Notes: a model not told the origin generated them from the sequence alone. A stretch of 64,000 bases of DNA from an uncultured Bacillota bacterium (GCA_949287095.1 CASEFA010000010.1:1-64000), one strand, 5' to 3'. Shown: positions 27,425 through 36,210, counted from the first letter of the stretch. Translations and numbers: made by a program.

Positions 27425-27451
27425 TTGAAAACTCTATAGGGGGGGTATAAT
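27425..27451 (+). promoter_or_regulatory. G-tract promoter of ABC gene 2
   Basis: TTGAAA (27425-27430), a 15-bp spacer containing CTATA and seven G, then TATAAT (27446-27451). It is the same design as at 25606. Confidence 0.7.
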
Positions 27452-27501
27452 CTTTTCTGGAGCCTTAAATGGCTATGCGAGTTTAGAAGGGAGAAGGACA
27501 A

Positions 27502-29262
27502 ATGTTTAAGAGCTTTATGTTCCTGTTGAAACTGATCTGGCGGTTTAACAAGAAGTATATTTTTTATGCCGCACTGTTTCAGATAGTTACTGCTTTGGTA
27601 CCGCTGACAGGCGTTGTGATGCCGAAGTACATAATCGATGAGCTGACGGGGCTGCAGCGTGTAGAATATCTGGCAGTCTACGTGGGTGCTCTTGTACTGA
27701 TAAATTTAGTGGGGTCGATACTTCTGGCTTACCTGGAGGGAGCTATGTTTACTTCAAAGTCTGAGGTGTTCAGCAGCTTTGAGTGCATGATGGCAGAAAA
27801 GCTTATGACCTGTGACTTTGAATCTCTGGAAGATCCCGGCTTTCTGGACGTTAAAGAAAAGGCGCACAGAATTCTTTACGCAGAAGGACAAGGCTTCGGC
27901 GCGGTTTTGGATCATGCATTTAACATTGCAGGCAAAGTTTTTATTTTTGCCGGTCTCGTCGGAGTTCTCAGTACGCTTAACATCTGGATGGTGTTGGTAT
28001 TTGTCGCACTGGTTCTGTTGAACAGTGCGGTGGAGTCCAGAGTGCAGAAGAGGTACGTCTCATGGGATATAGAAAAGGCGCCTATAGAACGAAGATCCGC
28101 TTACCTGCTTAATATCATAGAGAATTTCGAGTACGGAAAGGAAGAGAGAATATACGGCCTGAAGGATTTTCTAATCAGCAGAGTAGCAAAGCACCTGGGA
28201 GAATCAGATGCTTTCTACAAAAGGCAGACTCGTGAACTGAATAAATCCCAGTATTTCACGGCAGTCACTTCTTTTTTCCGCGATGCAATTTCTTACATCT
28301 ACCTTATATCCAAAGTCATTGCCGGAAGCATTCAGATAGGTTCCTTTACAATGTATGTGGGAGCAGTCTCACAGTTTTCAACAGCTATGAACGACATGAT
28401 GTCCAGCATAGTCAATATACGGCGTTTCGGCCTCTATTACGATGAACTGAATAAGTACATTAACATGCCGCAGACCATGAGAGAGGGCAAAAAAACTGTG
28501 GATAATGAGACGGGTGAGTACACGATTAAGTTCGAAAACGTGTCCTTTAGATATCCGGGTTCCGAAACCTATGCTCTTAAGAATGTGAACATAACCATAA
28601 CTCCGTCGGAGAAACTGTCAATAGTAGGGGAAAACGGGGCAGGCAAGACCACCTTCGTCAAGCTTCTGCTCAGGCTTTACGATCCGACGGAAGGAAGGAT
28701 TCTGCTTAACGGGACTGATATAAGGGAGTTTGACTACGACGAATATCAGAACCTAATGGCGGCGGTTTTTCAGGACTTCAGACTGTTCTCCTTCACTCTC
28801 AAGGAAAACGTATGCTTCGACAAAGAGTGCAGCGATGAAGTTGTTATCGACTGTCTCAGACGCAGCGGATTCGGAAACAAGCTTGATCAGCTGCCGAAGG
28901 GTATTTACACCAACGTATATAAAAACTTTGAGGAGGACGGCTTCGAACCGTCCGGCGGCGAGGGACAGAAAATCGCCCTTGCGAGAGCTTTGTTTAAAGA
29001 TACACCTGTCGTAATTCTCGATGAGCCTACAGCGGCGTTAGACCCGAGAGCTGAATACGAGATGTACCAGAACTTCAACAAAATGAGCGAGGGAAAGACT
29101 ACCATATTCATATCCCATCGCCTTTCAAGCAGCAGATTCTGCGATAAAATTGCCGTATTTGCCGGCGGAGAAATAAAAGAGTACGGTTCCCACGATGAGC
29201 TCTACATTAAAGACGGAATGTATCATGAGCTCTTCGACATGCAGGCTAAATTTTATCAGTAA
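27502..29262 (+). CDS. ABC transporter, exporter type
   Basis: The product is 586 aa. N-terminal membrane domain (about 15-320), then a complete ATPase: GENGAGKTT, signature SGGEGQKIALARAL, VVILDEPTAALD and FISHRLSS. It is not closely related to its two neighbours and has an intact signature motif, so the trio may form a heterodimeric exporter in which one ATP site is degenerate (as in TM287/288-type systems); this pairing is inference. It has its own promoter and GAAGGGAGAAGG ribosome site, with a 50-nt leader holding a small hairpin. Confidence 0.88.
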   Translation: MFKSFMFLLKLIWRFNKKYIFYAALFQIVTALVPLTGVVMPKYIIDELTGLQRVEYLAVYVGALVLINLVGSILLAYLEGAMFTSKSEVFSSFECMMAEKLMTCDFESLEDPGFLDVKEKAHRILYAEGQGFGAVLDHAFNIAGKVFIFAGLVGVLSTLNIWMVLVFVALVLLNSAVESRVQKRYVSWDIEKAPIERRSAYLLNIIENFEYGKEERIYGLKDFLISRVAKHLGESDAFYKRQTRELNKSQYFTAVTSFFRDAISYIYLISKVIAGSIQIGSFTMYVGAVSQFSTAMNDMMSSIVNIRRFGLYYDELNKYINMPQTMREGKKTVDNETGEYTIKFENVSFRYPGSETYALKNVNITITPSEKLSIVGENGAGKTTFVKLLLRLYDPTEGRILLNGTDIREFDYDEYQNLMAAVFQDFRLFSFTLKENVCFDKECSDEVVIDCLRRSGFGNKLDQLPKGIYTNVYKNFEEDGFEPSGGEGQKIALARALFKDTPVVILDEPTAALDPRAEYEMYQNFNKMSEGKTTIFISHRLSSSRFCDKIAVFAGGEIKEYGSHDELYIKDGMYHELFDMQAKFYQ

Positions 29263-29450
29263 CCGGTTCAGTTTTTCAGCGCGGTTATGGGAACGACGAA
29301 AACGCCGTCTGCCCGTTGGTAGGCGGCGCTGGAAAGACCGCATATGACGCATAAAACCGAAGGAGGTATGCTGCCGGCTTCATCGGAGATTTTTCATTCA
29401 GTCACATTTTGCAATTCCATTCAGTCATATTTCGAATTTACCCAGCTTCC
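29263..29450. other. Upstream region of ABC gene 3 with a repeated motif
   Basis: No gene is seen. CATTCAGTCACATTT (29395-29409) is repeated as CATTCAGTCATATTT (29418-29432) with a 23-bp period, ending 18 bp before the -35 box of the next promoter: a possible activator site. The rest shows nothing recognisable. Confidence 0.5.
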
Positions 29451-29479
29451 TTGAAACTCCTATGGGGTCAGGATATAAT
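29451..29479 (+). promoter_or_regulatory. Promoter of ABC gene 3
   Basis: TTGAAA (29451-29456) and TATAAT (29474-29479), 17 bp apart. The spacer starts CTCCTATGGGG, a diverged form of the CTATAGGGG tract at the two sister promoters. Confidence 0.7.
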
Positions 29480-29512
29480 AAATAACACATATATCAAGGA
29501 GGTCACACTGAA

Positions 29513-31168
29513 ATGAAAAACGGCAGCAGAGGACTGAGAGCATATACCTTCGGTGCAAAGGGAGTATGGAGCGGACTTACGTGGATATTGTTTCTGGGCT
29601 TTGTGGTATCTGCATTTACAGTTTTTGATGCAGCATGCCTGAAGCTTCTTTTAGATATAGCAACAGGTGACAGCAGGATGAGTGTTCTCGAGGGCGTTGT
29701 CATAGCTCTTGCCGTGAACATCATAAGAGATGCGTCGGAATCAGTTTATCTGGTCGCAATTTCAAAAACACAGAACAGAATTGCAGCCGGTGCAAAGGCG
29801 GGATTTCTGGGGCACATGCAGCGCATTCCTCAGAGAGAGCTGGAGAAGTATCACAGCGGAGACCTTTTGACGAGGCTGTCGGACGATACGGATCTGGTTG
29901 CACGTGTACTGCCGGATATAGGATCTGCCATTTTTAAGGGACTTACCAGCTGTGTGTTCGCCCTCATGTATGCCTTTTATTTAAGCTGGCAGATGGCTCT
30001 CATGTGTATAGTTCTGCTGCCTCTTCCGGTAATCTGCGCGAAAGTCATGGTTCCGCACATCCAGAAGTATTCTGCCGTTTCGCGTGCAGGAGAAAGCAAT
30101 ATGAAGTCCATGGGGCAGGAGATTATTTCGTACATACCTATAATAAAAAGTTTCTGCTCATACGGACAGTCCCGCAGGAAATACTCGGACGGATTTAAAG
30201 ACCTCGCCAACGCCAGAGTAAAGACATCGGTAATGAACGCCGTGCTTCAGGGAGGAACCAACATAGGCGCATCCCTGTCTTTCGTGTGTACCATCGCGGT
30301 CGGCGCCTATCTGGCGAACAAAGGCCTGATGACGGCAGGAAGCATTGTGGGATTTATTCAGATACAGAATTACATCGTGTTCCCGATATCGGAACTGGGT
30401 GAACTTATCGGCGAGCTTCAGCAGGGCCGTGTCGCCAGAGCACGCCTTAAGGAAATAGAGGATATCCCTTGTGAAGCAGAAACAGAGGCTGCGGCTATAG
30501 ACGAAGAAAAAATGGAGCTTCACCTTGATAATGTGGCTTTCGGATATGACGACGAGCCGCTTTTCAGGAATGCAGATTTTGCACTTAAAGGCAAGCAGTT
30601 CGTAGGAGTCATGGGCCCCAGCGGCTGCGGAAAGAGTACGCTGATTAAGCTGCTGCTGGCTTTGTATGAGCCGTCTGAAGGAGAGATATATCTCACCGAC
30701 GGAGAGAAAGACGTAAAGGGAACGGGCATCAGGCATGACATAGCGTATGTTCCACAGGATCATCCGCTCATGTCGGGAACTATACTTGAAAACATCGCCT
30801 ACGGCGAGGACGAACCGGACAGGGAGAGAGCCGTAAAAGCCGCGGAAAAGGCGGGAATCAGCGATTTCATAGAAACCCTCCCGGAAAAGTACGACACATT
30901 CATAAAGGAAAAAGGAGATAATGTTTCCTTCGGACAGGCGCAGAGAATTGCCATAGCAAGAGCCATCTACAAGGATTCACCTGTTCTGATTCTGGACGAG
31001 CCAACGGCATCCCTCGACCAGAGTTCTAAAGATTTGATAATGAGAACAGTGAAAGCCGAATCTGAGAAGAGACTCTGCATAATGATATGCCACGACCAGA
31101 CGGAGAACAGAGAGGCTTTCGACGCAGTGATAGAATTTGACGGTAAAGGTAATATAAGACTGGAATAG
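29513..31168 (+). CDS. ABC transporter half-transporter, paralog 3 (near-duplicate of gene 1)
   Basis: The product is 551 aa with the same layout as the gene at 25665: six-helix membrane domain, Walker A GPSGCGKST, variant signature VSFGQAQRIAIARA, LDEPTASLD and ICHDQ. From ELQQGR (about residue 301) to near the end it differs from gene 1 by only a handful of residues. The membrane domain, including MQRIPQRELEKYHSGDLLTRLSDD, is clearly related but diverged. A recent duplication or gene conversion limited to the ends is the simple reading. AAGGAGG precedes the start. Confidence 0.9.
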   Translation: MKNGSRGLRAYTFGAKGVWSGLTWILFLGFVVSAFTVFDAACLKLLLDIATGDSRMSVLEGVVIALAVNIIRDASESVYLVAISKTQNRIAAGAKAGFLGHMQRIPQRELEKYHSGDLLTRLSDDTDLVARVLPDIGSAIFKGLTSCVFALMYAFYLSWQMALMCIVLLPLPVICAKVMVPHIQKYSAVSRAGESNMKSMGQEIISYIPIIKSFCSYGQSRRKYSDGFKDLANARVKTSVMNAVLQGGTNIGASLSFVCTIAVGAYLANKGLMTAGSIVGFIQIQNYIVFPISELGELIGELQQGRVARARLKEIEDIPCEAETEAAAIDEEKMELHLDNVAFGYDDEPLFRNADFALKGKQFVGVMGPSGCGKSTLIKLLLALYEPSEGEIYLTDGEKDVKGTGIRHDIAYVPQDHPLMSGTILENIAYGEDEPDRERAVKAAEKAGISDFIETLPEKYDTFIKEKGDNVSFGQAQRIAIARAIYKDSPVLILDEPTASLDQSSKDLIMRTVKAESEKRLCIMICHDQTENREAFDAVIEFDGKGNIRLE

Positions 31169-31217
31169 AAGGCAAGCTATATTACGAAACGGGAATAATT
31201 TTTTGCGGAGGAAATCT

Positions 31218-31580
31218 ATGAAAAAAGAAAAACGTATCGCCTGGCTGTGCCTTATCGTTGCAGGACTTCTTGAAATAGTGTGGGCGTATTTCATGAAGGA
31301 ATCTCACGGATTCACCAGACTTTGGCCGACGGTGGTGACCGTTGTCTTTCTCATGCCCAGCTTTTTTCTTCTGGAAAGAGGAATCAGGCTGTTCGGAATA
31401 GGCATGTCCTACGCCGTGTTTACGGGAATAGGCATCGCCGGAACGACGGCGGTTGGAATTTTAGTGCTGGGGGAAAGCGCGAGCCTTGTGAAAATGCTCT
31501 GTCTTGCCGCTCTGCTCATCGGAATAATCGGCTTGAAGTTCTGCGAGGGTGAAGGTGAAAAGGCAGGTGACGGAAAATGA
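31218..31580 (+). CDS. Small multidrug resistance (SMR) family protein, subunit 1
   Basis: The product is 120 aa with four membrane helices. The active-site Glu is in the first helix (IVAGLLEIVWAYFMKESHGF), matching the SMR core LxEhxW. The start at 31218 follows GCGGAGG. It overlaps the next SMR gene by 4 nt, so the two form an obligate pair of the EbrAB/YkkCD type, exporting cations such as quaternary amines or guanidinium in exchange for protons. No guanidine riboswitch fits in the 49-bp gap upstream. Confidence 0.9.
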   Translation: MKKEKRIAWLCLIVAGLLEIVWAYFMKESHGFTRLWPTVVTVVFLMPSFFLLERGIRLFGIGMSYAVFTGIGIAGTTAVGILVLGESASLVKMLCLAALLIGIIGLKFCEGEGEKAGDGK

Positions 31581-31891
31581 TGTGGCTTCTCGTGGTATGC
31601 GCGTCTTTCTGCGAGCTTGGATTTACGGTGTTCATGAAGCTGTCGGACGGATTCAAAAACAAAAAGTACACGGTGATGACGTTTTTGACCGTGTTCCTGG
31701 GGATATTTCTCCTTTCCAACGCGACAAAGGTTCTGCCTCTCGGAGTTGCATATGCCGTCTGGACGGGGCTGGGTTCTCTCTTTGCCGTACTCTTCGGCAT
31801 AATCTTTTTCAAAGAGAGCCGGGACGCAAAGAAGCTTTTTTTCATATGTCTCGTCATAGCCGGAGTCATAGGCCTCAGGCTTTGTTCATAA
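31577..31891 (+). CDS. SMR family protein, subunit 2
   Basis: The product is 104 aa with four membrane helices; the first helix carries the family Glu (CASFCELGFTVFMKLSDGF). It starts within the end of subunit 1 (ATGA overlap). The third helix has ATKVLPLGVAYAVWTGLGSL, the SMR signature with GVAYAVW. It probably inserts with opposite topology to its partner to make the antiparallel heterodimer known for paired SMRs. Confidence 0.9.
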   Translation: MMWLLVVCASFCELGFTVFMKLSDGFKNKKYTVMTFLTVFLGIFLLSNATKVLPLGVAYAVWTGLGSLFAVLFGIIFFKESRDAKKLFFICLVIAGVIGLRLCS

Positions 31892-31916
31892 AAGTATGTT
31901 AAAAAAAAGACTATCC

Positions 31917-31945
31917 TTGACCGGACTATACTTCTCAAGTAAACT
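31917..31945 (+). promoter_or_regulatory. Promoter of the PiT operon
   Basis: TTGACC (31917-31922) and TAAACT (31940-31945), 17 bp apart, giving a leader of about 95 nt. Confidence 0.6.
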
Positions 31946-31955
31946 GTAGGTGAAA

Positions 31956-31992
31956 TGGGGGTAAACGGCACGTTAAATCTGCCGCAGCCCCT
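31956..31992 (+). promoter_or_regulatory. Two-stage hairpin in the PiT leader
   Basis: GGGG (31957-31960) pairs with CCCC (31988-31991), and inside it CGGCA (31966-31970) pairs with TGCCG (31980-31984). I do not match it to a known riboswitch. There is no T-run after it, so it is not a simple terminator. Confidence 0.4.
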
Positions 31993-32048
31993 TATATTTC
32001 GCGAAAAATTATCACAGTATCGTTAAAAAGAGGAAAACAATCTAATCT

Positions 32049-33101
32049 ATGGATCTGACATTTTCTTATTTTATCCAGGAGGTATTTTCCAACCCGGCCA
32101 TGCTGGTGACCGTGGCTCTGACCCTTGGAGTAATCTTTGTCAACGGCTGGACCGACGCTCCTAACGCCATTGCAACCTGCATAGGCACCAGAAGCATGAG
32201 AGTGAGGCCGGCCATTCTTACCAGCGCACTTTTCAACTTTCTCGGCGTACTCATAATGACACAGATCAACAGCTCCGTAGCGGCAACCATAAGCAACATG
32301 GTGGACTTCGGGGACAACACCCAGGACGCAATGATCGGTCTTTGCGCTGCCCTTTTTTCCATCGTCGTCTACAGCGCGGCGGCCGCCCAGTTCGGAATTC
32401 CGACCAGTGAGAGCCACAGCCTTATAGCGGGCCTTTCCGGAGCAGCTATCGCCATGCATAACGGCATAGACGGAATAAACATGGCCGAGTGGGTCAAGGT
32501 TCTTTACGGACTGGTTTTGAGCCTCGTTCTGGGATTTGCCATAGGCTGGATAATCTGCAAGGCGGTAACCGTAATATGCGCCAACATGGACAGGGGAAAG
32601 ACAAACCGCTTCTTCAGAGGCGCCCAGATAGTGGGGGCTGCGGCGATGAGCTTCATGCACGGAGCGCAGGACGGCCAGAAGTTTATCGGCGTACTCTTTC
32701 TCGGCATGGCTTTCTGCAACGGTCAGAGCTCGGTGACGGGAATGGTTATACCGGTATGGCTTATGATTCTCTGCAGCGCTACTATAGGAATCGGTACCAG
32801 CGTAGGCGGAGAAAAGATAATAAAGTCCATGGGAATGGATATGGTAAAGCTGGAGAAATACCAGGGCTTTTCCGCTGACCTTGCGGCTGCCGGATGCCTG
32901 CTCCTTTCCAGCGTATTTGGAATCCCCGTATCCACCACCCACACCAAGACCACGGCTATTATGGGCGTAGGCGCTGTAAAGCGAGTCTCCGCGATTAATT
33001 TCGGAGTCGTGAAGGATATGATGCTCACATGGGTGTTCACCTTCCCGGGATGCGGACTTATCAGCTACGTTATGGCAAAAATCTTCATGAACATATTTTG
33101 A
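32049..33101 (+). CDS. pit: PiT-family inorganic phosphate transporter
   Basis: The product is 350 aa with about ten membrane helices. The two inverted PiT signatures are visible: GWTDAPNAIATCIGTR near the N-terminus and ASCIAG-like VSTTHTKTTAIMGVG near the C-terminus, plus FGIPTSESHSL and FMHGAQDGQK. It moves phosphate together with a cation (proton or sodium). A DUF47 gene follows 21 bp later, the usual partner. The gene has its own promoter and a structured leader. Confidence 0.93.
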   Translation: MDLTFSYFIQEVFSNPAMLVTVALTLGVIFVNGWTDAPNAIATCIGTRSMRVRPAILTSALFNFLGVLIMTQINSSVAATISNMVDFGDNTQDAMIGLCAALFSIVVYSAAAAQFGIPTSESHSLIAGLSGAAIAMHNGIDGINMAEWVKVLYGLVLSLVLGFAIGWIICKAVTVICANMDRGKTNRFFRGAQIVGAAAMSFMHGAQDGQKFIGVLFLGMAFCNGQSSVTGMVIPVWLMILCSATIGIGTSVGGEKIIKSMGMDMVKLEKYQGFSADLAAAGCLLLSSVFGIPVSTTHTKTTAIMGVGAVKRVSAINFGVVKDMMLTWVFTFPGCGLISYVMAKIFMNIF

Positions 33102-33122
33102 TGAACCGGAGGATGAAAAAAG

Positions 33123-33749
33123 ATGGGAACCAGTAAAAAAGACAGCTTTTATTTCGATAACTTTGTAGCCTGCGCCGATTATTCGTGCCAGGCGGCAAAG
33201 CTCCTTGAAAAGGGAATGAAGGATTTTAATCCTGATAAGATAAACGAAATGATCGACGAGATGCACGAGGCGGAGCATGGCGGAGACGACAAGACTCACG
33301 AGCTTCTCAACGTTCTCGCCAAAGCCTTCATAACCCCTATAGAAAGGGAAGACATTATGGAGCTCTCCCAGAACATAGACGAGGTTACGGATAAGATTGA
33401 GGACGTTCTCTTAAGGCTCTACTGCAACAACATCCGCAGTATCAGGCCGGACGCTCTGAAGCTCGTTGCCATCGTAATCAAATGCTGCGACGAAATAAAG
33501 AGCATGCTGACGGAGCTTCCTAATTTCAAACGCTCAAAGAAGCTGCGCGAGCACATCATCAACATAAATACTCTGGAGGAAGAGGCCGACCGGCTCTTCA
33601 TATCCAGCATGAGAAACCTTCACACGGAAAGCACCGACCCGGTGGAGATAATCACGTGGAGAGAGATCTATATCTATCTGGAAAAGTGCATCGACGGCTG
33701 CGAACACGTTGCCGACGTAGTTGAAGGCGTGATAATGAAGAACTCGTAA
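33123..33749 (+). CDS. DUF47 (PhoU-like) partner of the phosphate transporter
   Basis: The product is 208 aa, all helical and soluble. The PhoU/DUF47 pattern of repeated acidic helices is visible (EMIDEMHEAEHGGDDKTHEL, THEL followed by AFITPIEREDIMELSQNIDE). Such proteins bind metal ions and control the adjacent PiT transporter. CGGAGGATG precedes the start. The operon ends at the nested palindromic element, copy B. Confidence 0.92.
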   Translation: MGTSKKDSFYFDNFVACADYSCQAAKLLEKGMKDFNPDKINEMIDEMHEAEHGGDDKTHELLNVLAKAFITPIEREDIMELSQNIDEVTDKIEDVLLRLYCNNIRSIRPDALKLVAIVIKCCDEIKSMLTELPNFKRSKKLREHIININTLEEEADRLFISSMRNLHTESTDPVEIITWREIYIYLEKCIDGCEHVADVVEGVIMKNS

Positions 33750-33794
33750 AGCGGGTGGCAAAGGCAGCTTCCCTGCGGCGGTTTTCCTGCGGCG

Positions 33795-33987
33795 GTTTGA
33801 CCAAAAGGGCCAAAATGTGCTTTCAGGTCAAGGCGAAATTTGACATAATTCAATACGTTCTACCAAAAGGTCAAGGAATTTCCCGGACATAGTGCCGAAT
33901 CCCTTGACCTTTTTGATTGCGGGGCTGCGAAAGGTCAAGAATCGCCTTGACCTTACATTGCTGAGAACAGCAAAAGGTCAAAGTGAC
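33795..33987. repeat. Nested palindromic intergenic element, copy B
   Basis: Outer arms TTTGACC (33796-33802) and GGTCAAA (33976-33982). Middle arms GGTCAAGGCGAAATTTGAC (33826-33844) and GGTCAAGAATCGCCTTGACC (33933-33952). Inner arms AAAAGGTCAAGGAATT (33865-33880) and AATCCCTTGACCTTTTTG (33898-33915). It lies between the convergent DUF47 and purine permease genes. The order and spacing of arms match copies A and C, while the sequence between arms is unrelated. Confidence 0.85.
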
Positions 33988-34039
33988 CGCCGTCCTAGAC
34001 AATGTGACCTGCAAAATCAGCCCGTAAATGTAACAGAAA

Positions 34040-34080
34040 GCCCACATCCCGGCTGAGGATGTGGGCCGTTTCATTTTATT
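34040..34080. terminator. Second terminator before the purine permease
   Basis: GCCCACATCC (34040-34049) pairs perfectly with GGATGTGGGC (34057-34066), followed by a T-rich stretch on the plus strand. Between it and the permease stop (34081-34153) nothing else is seen. Confidence 0.7.
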
Positions 34081-34153
34081 TGAGGCTTTTGGCCCACGCA
34101 GACACGTAGCATACACGCATCATACAATGCGAATCCGCGCCGCCTGTCAGCCG

Positions 34154-35524
34154 CTAAAACGACAGATTCATTGCAAGGGTCACTATTCTCAGCGCGAAGA
34201 GCACGAAGGATACCCACATAACAGGAGGTATGTCCTTTGTCTTTCCGGTAACGACCTTGAGAATTACCCATGAAACGATGCCGAACATAATGCCGTTGGC
34301 GATGGAATAGGTGAAAGGCATCATTATGATGGCGACGTAGCCGCCGAGCACGTCAGCGATATCTCCGTCAAAGTGCATGTTCTTCACGCTGCTCATCATG
34401 AGAAGTCCTACCCATACCAGCGCCGGAGTGGTGGCAAAGCCCGGTATTGCAAGGAAAACAGGTGAAAGGAAAAGAGCTGCACCGAAGAGGACGGCAGTAG
34501 TTACGGCCGTAAGACCGGTTCTTCCTCCTGCCGAAACGCCGGCGCTTGATTCTACGTAGCTGGTAACGGTGGAGGTTCCAAGGAGGGAGCCTGCGATGGT
34601 ACCTAAAGCGTCTGCCATGAGTGCGCCTTTTGCATTAGGAAGGTTTCCCTTCTCGTCCAGGAGATTTCCCTTGGAGGCCACGCCGATGAGAGTTCCGACG
34701 GTGTCGAACAGGTCTACGAACAGGAAGGAGAATACTATTACCGCAAAGTGAAGCAGATTGTCTCCTATCCAGCTGAAGTCGAAGGCGAATACCTCCGGAG
34801 CCGAAGGAATGAAGCTTGCGCCTGAGAAATCAGGGAAGAGGGAAGCGTTTCCAGCTTCAAGGTCAACAACGTACCAGCCTGCGGCCTGAGCAATCATTCC
34901 GAGAATCCAGGTAACGAGGATTCCTATGAGAAGATAACCTTTGACGTTGTAGTGATAGAGGGCCGCAACGATTATAAGTCCGATTATTGCAAGGGCGAAC
35001 TGCGGGGATGTAACGTCTCCCATGGCTACCAGAGTGGAAGCATCGCCAATGACTACTCCCGCTCCTTTAAGGCCGACGATAGCGATGAAGAGACCGATTC
35101 CAGCGGTGATACCGAATTTCAGGTTTGCAGGTACGTCGTTAACCAGCTTTTCTCTGAAGTTGCAGAGGGAAAGAAGGACGAAAAGTATACCTTCAACGAG
35201 AACGGCGGCAAGGGCAACTCTCCACGGGTCGGCTATTCCCTGCTCGGCCATCGGTATGCAGACGGAATAGGCGAAATACGCATTGAGGCCCATTCCGGAA
35301 GCCAGAGCCACCGGGTAGTTGGCGAGAAAGGCCATAAACAGAGTGGCGATTACCGCAGAAACGGCGGTTGCTGTGAACACGGCGCCGCTGTCCATGCCCG
35401 AAGCGGACAGTATGCTCGGGTTGACCGCGAGAATGTAGACCATAGAAAGAAATGTGGTCGTACCGGCGACGATCTCGGTTTTTACATCCGTACCGTGCTC
35501 TTTCAGTTTAAAAAGTTTTTCCAT
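34154..35524 (-). CDS. NCS2/AzgA-family purine permease
   Basis: The product is 456 aa with 12-14 membrane segments. Typical AzgA-type stretches are GTTTFLSMVYILAVNPSIL, ASGMGLNAYFAYSV, LFDTVGTLIGVASKGN and TVTSYVESSAGVSAGGRTGL. Family members import adenine, guanine or hypoxanthine with protons. AAAGGAGAGCAG precedes the start. Only ~40 bp separate the start from an upstream terminator, so no purine riboswitch is present. The 5' to 3' order on the minus strand puts it after the ppx-ppk-HD cluster, but separately transcribed. Confidence 0.92.
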   Translation of the reverse strand: MEKLFKLKEHGTDVKTEIVAGTTTFLSMVYILAVNPSILSASGMDSGAVFTATAVSAVIATLFMAFLANYPVALASGMGLNAYFAYSVCIPMAEQGIADPWRVALAAVLVEGILFVLLSLCNFREKLVNDVPANLKFGITAGIGLFIAIVGLKGAGVVIGDASTLVAMGDVTSPQFALAIIGLIIVAALYHYNVKGYLLIGILVTWILGMIAQAAGWYVVDLEAGNASLFPDFSGASFIPSAPEVFAFDFSWIGDNLLHFAVIVFSFLFVDLFDTVGTLIGVASKGNLLDEKGNLPNAKGALMADALGTIAGSLLGTSTVTSYVESSAGVSAGGRTGLTAVTTAVLFGAALFLSPVFLAIPGFATTPALVWVGLLMMSSVKNMHFDGDIADVLGGYVAIIMMPFTYSIANGIMFGIVSWVILKVVTGKTKDIPPVMWVSFVLFALRIVTLAMNLSF

Positions 35525-35563
35525 AATGACTGCTCTCCTTTGTATGTCAAAAGGTGATAACTT

Positions 35564-35599
35564 AAAAACGGCGGCATCCGAGAAAACAGGAAACCGCCG
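35564..35599 (-). terminator. Terminator of the HD-domain gene
   Basis: On the minus strand CGGCGG pairs with CCGCCG (35594-35599 and 35569-35574) and is followed by five T. Confidence 0.8.
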
Positions 35600-35610
35600 A
35601 ATGTGAACGT

Positions 35611-36159
35611 TTATTCCGCGAAGCTCTTCATAGCGTTAAGAGTTTCGTCCAGAAGCTTATCAAGATCCCATCCCAGCATTTCAGCCCCCTGCTGAATTAC
35701 CTCTCTGCTGCAGCCGGCAGCAAATCTCTTATCTTTGAACTTTTTCTTAAGAGACTTAAGCTCCATGTCGGAACAGCTCTTTGAAGGTCTCATGAGAGCG
35801 GCGGCTCCTATAAGGCCGGTAAGCTCGTCGCAGGCGAAGAGAACCTTCTCCATCTCTCTCTCAGGCTCCACGTCCGAGCAGAGTCCGTAGCCGTGAGAAC
35901 ATACCGCGTGGATTATATCGTCCTCCACACCGGCCGCCTTAAGAAGCTCGGGCGCTTTTTTGCAGTGCTCTTCGGGCCAAAGTTCAAAGTCGATGTCGTG
36001 AAGTATTCCCACGACTTCCCAGTAATCCGCCTCGTCGGCGTATCCCAGGCTTTCCGCAAAATACCTCATGGTCTTTCCCACGGTCTCTCCGTGCTGAATG
36101 TGGAATTCGTCCTTGTTGTACTTTTTCAGAAGCTCCAGGGCTTCTTTTCTGGTCATCAT
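35611..36159 (-). CDS. HD-domain hydrolase
   Basis: The product is 182 aa. The HD signature is spread over FHIQHGETVGKTM (first His), VVGILHDIDFELWPEEH (His-Asp) and AVCSHG, giving metal-binding residues of an HD phosphohydrolase. There is no second domain. The substrate is unknown; nucleotides or phosphoesters are usual. AGGAGG lies before the ATG. It is the third gene of the minus-strand cluster after ppx and ppk, 51 bp from ppk, so a link to polyphosphate or nucleotide metabolism is possible but unproven. Confidence 0.82.
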   Translation of the reverse strand: MMTRKEALELLKKYNKDEFHIQHGETVGKTMRYFAESLGYADEADYWEVVGILHDIDFELWPEEHCKKAPELLKAAGVEDDIIHAVCSHGYGLCSDVEPEREMEKVLFACDELTGLIGAAALMRPSKSCSDMELKSLKKKFKDKRFAAGCSREVIQQGAEMLGWDLDKLLDETLNAMKSFAE

Positions 36160-36210
36160 AATTGTTGCCTCCTTGTATATAGCTTGCCGGGCGGCGCATA
36201 GGCTTTCCGG

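Noticed and set aside
31169-31217. Guanidine riboswitch before the SMR pair
   Set aside because: Only 49 bp are available and no conserved motif is visible.
31992-33299. A 435-codon minus-strand open frame over the phosphate transporter
   Set aside because: It is antisense to clear PiT and DUF47 coding sequence, has Tyr/His/Ser-rich nonsense composition and no ribosome site.
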